Part shown: positions 22,862-24,665 of the stretch, piece after piece | Layout: the number at the start of each line of letters is the position of its first letter | How positions within the stretch are numbered: position 1 is the first letter of the stretch | Assembly: GCA_002067265.1 (NCBI GenBank) | Contig: MVQW01000292.1 | Coordinates: 1 to 24,665 of the forward strand | Source of the DNA: Methanomethylovorans sp. PtaU1.Bin073 | GTDB taxonomy: Archaea; Halobacteriota; Methanosarcinia; Methanosarcinales; Methanosarcinaceae | Reading direction: 5' to 3' | Length of the DNA stretch: 24,665 nucleotides | The notes under the pieces: model-generated | What the model was told of the DNA's origin: nothing | What the model saw: the letters and a program-made list of their open reading frames with translations, nothing else | The model's database searches: none | Program-made: the position numbers and the translations under genes

Positions 22862-22993
22862 ATGATGCACAAAATAAAACAGCCACAGAAAACGCCACAG
22901 AAGGCAAGTTCCCTCAATCCAGAAGATAAGCAGGTCTTGAGTGAGTTCATTATGAACAATAGATCATTACTGGAGAAACTGTCTAAGCTCTAA
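22862..22993 (+). CDS. 43-residue hypothetical peptide, convergent with the Doc-like gene
   Basis: MMHKIKQPQKTPQKASSLNP then EDKQVLSEFIMNNRSLLEKL, ending SKL. A TATA box TCTTTATACA (22831-22840) lies about 25 bases before the ATG, so the message would be leaderless. The basic N-terminal half is followed by a helix. The end overlaps the end of the Doc-like gene by 11 bases on the opposite strand. No family recognised; because Doc toxins need an antidote and none is seen elsewhere, it is a weak candidate. Confidence 0.45.
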   Translation: MMHKIKQPQKTPQKASSLNPEDKQVLSEFIMNNRSLLEKLSKL

Positions 22994-23345
22994 CTGTGCT
23001 TTTCCTGAACCATTCTTCTACGCCTTTTAAATCAACCTTATAGCAGGCCACTTGCAACAGGAAATCAATGATATCCTCTTCTTCTGCCTGTAGCTCATAA
23101 CCATGACTTCTTAGGATAACATAGGCAATTGCCAGGCCTGTCCTCTTATTGCCATCAAAGAAAGGGTGCATTGTGACCACGCCATGTAACGCCACTGCAG
23201 CCTTCACAAAAGCCCTCTGTTTTCTATTACATTCAAAAGAGATGTGTTCCAGAGTGCCTATTATTAGCACTCCTGGAGAACCACCACTATTGGCTATAAC
23301 TTCATCGTGGATATCCTTGATGTTGTCTGCAGTGACTATATACAT
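22983..23345 (-). CDS. Doc-like Fic-fold protein (death-on-curing toxin family)
   Basis: 120 residues, the usual length for Doc. The Fic signature HPFFDGNKRTG (60-70) is complete, with catalytic H60, anion-hole GN and R68. The upstream segment ISFECNRKQRAFVKAAVALH and the C-terminal helices (LLQVACYKVDLKGVEEWF) fit Doc. Doc of phage P1 inactivates EF-Tu by phosphorylation; other Fic proteins transfer AMP. The chemistry here cannot be told from sequence. The gene starts four bases after the integrase stop, so both are likely co-transcribed. No Phd-type antitoxin gene stands next to it, which is unusual. The stop is TAG. Confidence 0.88.
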   Translation of the reverse strand: MYIVTADNIKDIHDEVIANSGGSPGVLIIGTLEHISFECNRKQRAFVKAAVALHGVVTMHPFFDGNKRTGLAIAYVILRSHGYELQAEEEDIIDFLLQVACYKVDLKGVEEWFRKSTVRA

Positions 23346-23349
23346 GCTT

Positions 23350-24549
23350 TCAGTCCGTGTTAGTCTTGGTTAGTAGTGCCCTTGCTTTCTCCGATCTCAT
23401 CACAAGCTGCAGTATCTCAGGAAGCCTATCTTCGTACTGTTTGATCTCATCCAATGCCTGTCTATCCAGGACAAGAGAACATTGAGAACAGAACTTATCA
23501 GAAGGACGTAATACATTATTGCAGCGTGGACATTTCTTCAAGGTCACATGCCTTTTATCTTCTGTCTTTAGACCGCATTTTTCATAGATCCTATCGTTGA
23601 TCTCCTGGTCTGTGAAGTTACCATAGATCTTAAACATCCTGGTAGATCCCTTAGACCACCCGGCCCTATGCTTGATCTCCTGTTCATTGTACCCATCAAG
23701 GATCCAGTGAGTTACTGCCATGTGCCGGAATCCATGAGGATGTACTCTTTTCTTTATTCCTGCACGTTTGCCTATATTCTTCACATTGCGAAGGATGCTC
23801 TGATAACTCATTGGTGTTCCATCCATGGCCATTGTTATCCACAGTGGGGCCTCAGGATCCTCATGCAGTGGGTGTATAGCTAACCATTGGTTTAGGTGAC
23901 CTGTAGACCATGTTAATGGAATGCCCTTCGCTGCAGTTGTCTTGTTGGTTTTCCCGGTCTTTGATAGATAGATCGTTGCTCCGTACTGGTTGAACTCCAC
24001 ATGCTTTATCCTGCAGGATGCCAGAGCACCGACACGCATTCCCGAATCGGCCAGGACAGCAATAAGGGCCTTATCCCTGGGATGTCTACAGGCTTCCATG
24101 AGGCTGTCAAATTCCTTCTGAGTGAGTAGGTCGGATGGTTGCACAGGTGTTTCTATATCCTTCAATTGAAGCCTCTGAACCCATCGGGGAGGCTCTCCAG
24201 AGGTCACCACACGAAAGAACTTTTTTGTAACCTTCTTATATGTCCGTAGACTTGATTGGTTTAAACCATGCACGTTCTGAAGGGTTACAAGTAACAGATT
24301 AAAGTCATCTTCTGTTATTGTATCCAGTGGCTTATCTATTCCAAGTTCCTGGAATCTTTGAACCATCCGGGTCATGTAGTTCAGGTATCCAACTAGAGTT
24401 CCTTTTGCCAGGCCTTCGATCTGACACTTTACTATAAAGCTCTCTATCAGGACCTTGTTTTCCTGTGAGATCTCAGAAGCTTTTAGCCTCTTCATTGCCA
24501 TTACAAAACCAGTATCAAAAGAGTGTATATCATCCACGCTGCGAGTCAT
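23350..24549 (-). CDS. tyrosine integrase with C-terminal zinc ribbon
   Basis: 399 residues from ATG 24549 (a GTG at 24552 adds one). N-terminal SAM-like core-binding domain (about 30-118), then the catalytic domain. In GTG numbering: R173 in ADSGMRVGALASCRIKHV, a Lys in SKTGKTNKTT, H273 and R276 in HPHGFRHMAVTHW, H/W position in HRAGWSKGS and nucleophile Y310 in MFKIYGNF. A zinc ribbon follows (CPRC...CSQC, C341/C344/C355/C358) and a helical tail. The intact gene sits directly beside attR, so att does not lie in the coding sequence (unlike SSV-type integrases). It would join the element to the 3' end of tRNA-Gln and, perhaps with helper proteins, excise it. Confidence 0.95.
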   Translation of the reverse strand: MTRSVDDIHSFDTGFVMAMKRLKASEISQENKVLIESFIVKCQIEGLAKGTLVGYLNYMTRMVQRFQELGIDKPLDTITEDDFNLLLVTLQNVHGLNQSSLRTYKKVTKKFFRVVTSGEPPRWVQRLQLKDIETPVQPSDLLTQKEFDSLMEACRHPRDKALIAVLADSGMRVGALASCRIKHVEFNQYGATIYLSKTGKTNKTTAAKGIPLTWSTGHLNQWLAIHPLHEDPEAPLWITMAMDGTPMSYQSILRNVKNIGKRAGIKKRVHPHGFRHMAVTHWILDGYNEQEIKHRAGWSKGSTRMFKIYGNFTDQEINDRIYEKCGLKTEDKRHVTLKKCPRCNNVLRPSDKFCSQCSLVLDRQALDEIKQYEDRLPEILQLVMRSEKARALLTKTNTD

Positions 24550-24585
24550 CACATTATAAAATGTGGTATAGGACTATATACTTTT
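24550..24585 (-). promoter_or_regulatory. integrase promoter with palindrome
   Basis: Read leftward, AGTATATAG (about 24575-24583) is a TATA box roughly 27 bases before the ATG, implying a leaderless message. CACATT-ATAA-AATGTG (24550-24565) is a palindrome covering the transcription start, a likely repressor site. Confidence 0.55.
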
Positions 24586-24594
24586 GCGATGTAG

Positions 24595-24609
24595 TCCGTG
24601 CCGGGCTAT
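24595..24609 (+). repeat. attR: second copy of the tRNA-Gln 3' end
   Basis: TCCGTGCCGGGCTAT, identical to 3461-3475. It is followed by TAAATTTTTTACT, a T-run that fits the original terminator of the tRNA gene, so the sequence to the right is presumably the former downstream flank of tRNA-Gln. Confidence 0.88.
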
Positions 24610-24665
24610 TAAATTTTTTACTGGTTCTAAACTGTTATTGTTCTTACTCATTTAGTTTAGTTTCT

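Larger units (their letters stand above)
3461..24609. mobile_element. integrated genetic element of about 21 kb in tRNA-Gln
   Basis: The boundaries are the two 15-bp copies of the tRNA-Gln 3' end. The element carries a tyrosine integrase beside attR, a PrimPol-helicase replication gene, several small DNA-binding regulators and a Doc-type toxin in its right half, and a restriction-modification enzyme plus other cargo in its left half. No virion structural genes are recognised. The left half may have arrived separately, since it carries an IS200/IS605-like remnant and a pseudogene, but no third att copy was noticed that would split the element. Confidence 0.85.

Overview
The window looks like a chromosomal stretch of a methylotrophic methanogen of the Methanosarcinaceae (a Methanolobus-, Methanococcoides- or Methanosarcina-like archaeon). 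The reasons are a DUF2551 gene, archaeal TATA boxes about 25-30 bases before starts (several genes look leaderless), archaeal-type tRNA-Gln, and CopZ/PsiE/MoxR cargo typical of that group. Genus is not determinable by eye.

Layout. (1) 1-674: 5' part of an IS5-family transposase running off the left edge. (2) 675-1913: a very AT-rich stretch without genes, holding one G-rich island with inverted repeats (possible ncRNA). (3) 1914-3474: host genes, namely a zinc-ribbon protein, DUF2551, a winged-helix protein and tRNA-Gln(CTG). (4) 3461-24609: an integrated element of about 21 kb. Its ends are a 15-bp direct repeat: the 3' end of the tRNA-Gln gene (attL, 3461-3475) and a second copy (attR, 24595-24609) next to a tyrosine integrase gene. 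(5) 24610-24665: flanking chromosome.

Inside the element there are two halves. The left half (3.6-15.4 kb) looks like cargo: a type IIG restriction-modification enzyme, a remnant IS200/IS605-type end hairpin, several small proteins, DUF523, a decayed ComEC-like metallo-beta-lactamase pseudogene coupled to a DUF3006 gene, a four-gene MoxR / DUF58 / VWA / secreted Gln-rich membrane-protein operon, a CopZ-like Fe-S/Zn protein and a PsiE-like membrane protein. The right half (15.5-24.6 kb) looks like a plasmid or virus backbone. It has a PrimPol-helicase replication protein in a tightly overlapping leftward operon, a second leftward operon of tiny zinc-binding and membrane proteins headed by an AbrB-type regulator, a divergent ribbon-helix-helix regulator, a Doc/Fic toxin and the integrase. 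I see no capsid, terminase or portal gene, so an integrative plasmid or pleolipovirus/satellite-like element fits better than a tailed provirus.

Control points visible in the DNA: a bidirectional TATA box framed by two TGTCATGACA palindromes between the AbrB and RHH genes (third copy downstream); a palindrome over the integrase start; a palindrome between TATA box and start of the small RHH gene; three 71-75-bp-spaced direct repeats at 15.7-15.9 kb; and two inverted arrays of 9-bp repeats inside the replication gene that could be an origin. Several genes under 60 codons are reported here because they fit operon overlaps, ribosome binding sites or promoters.
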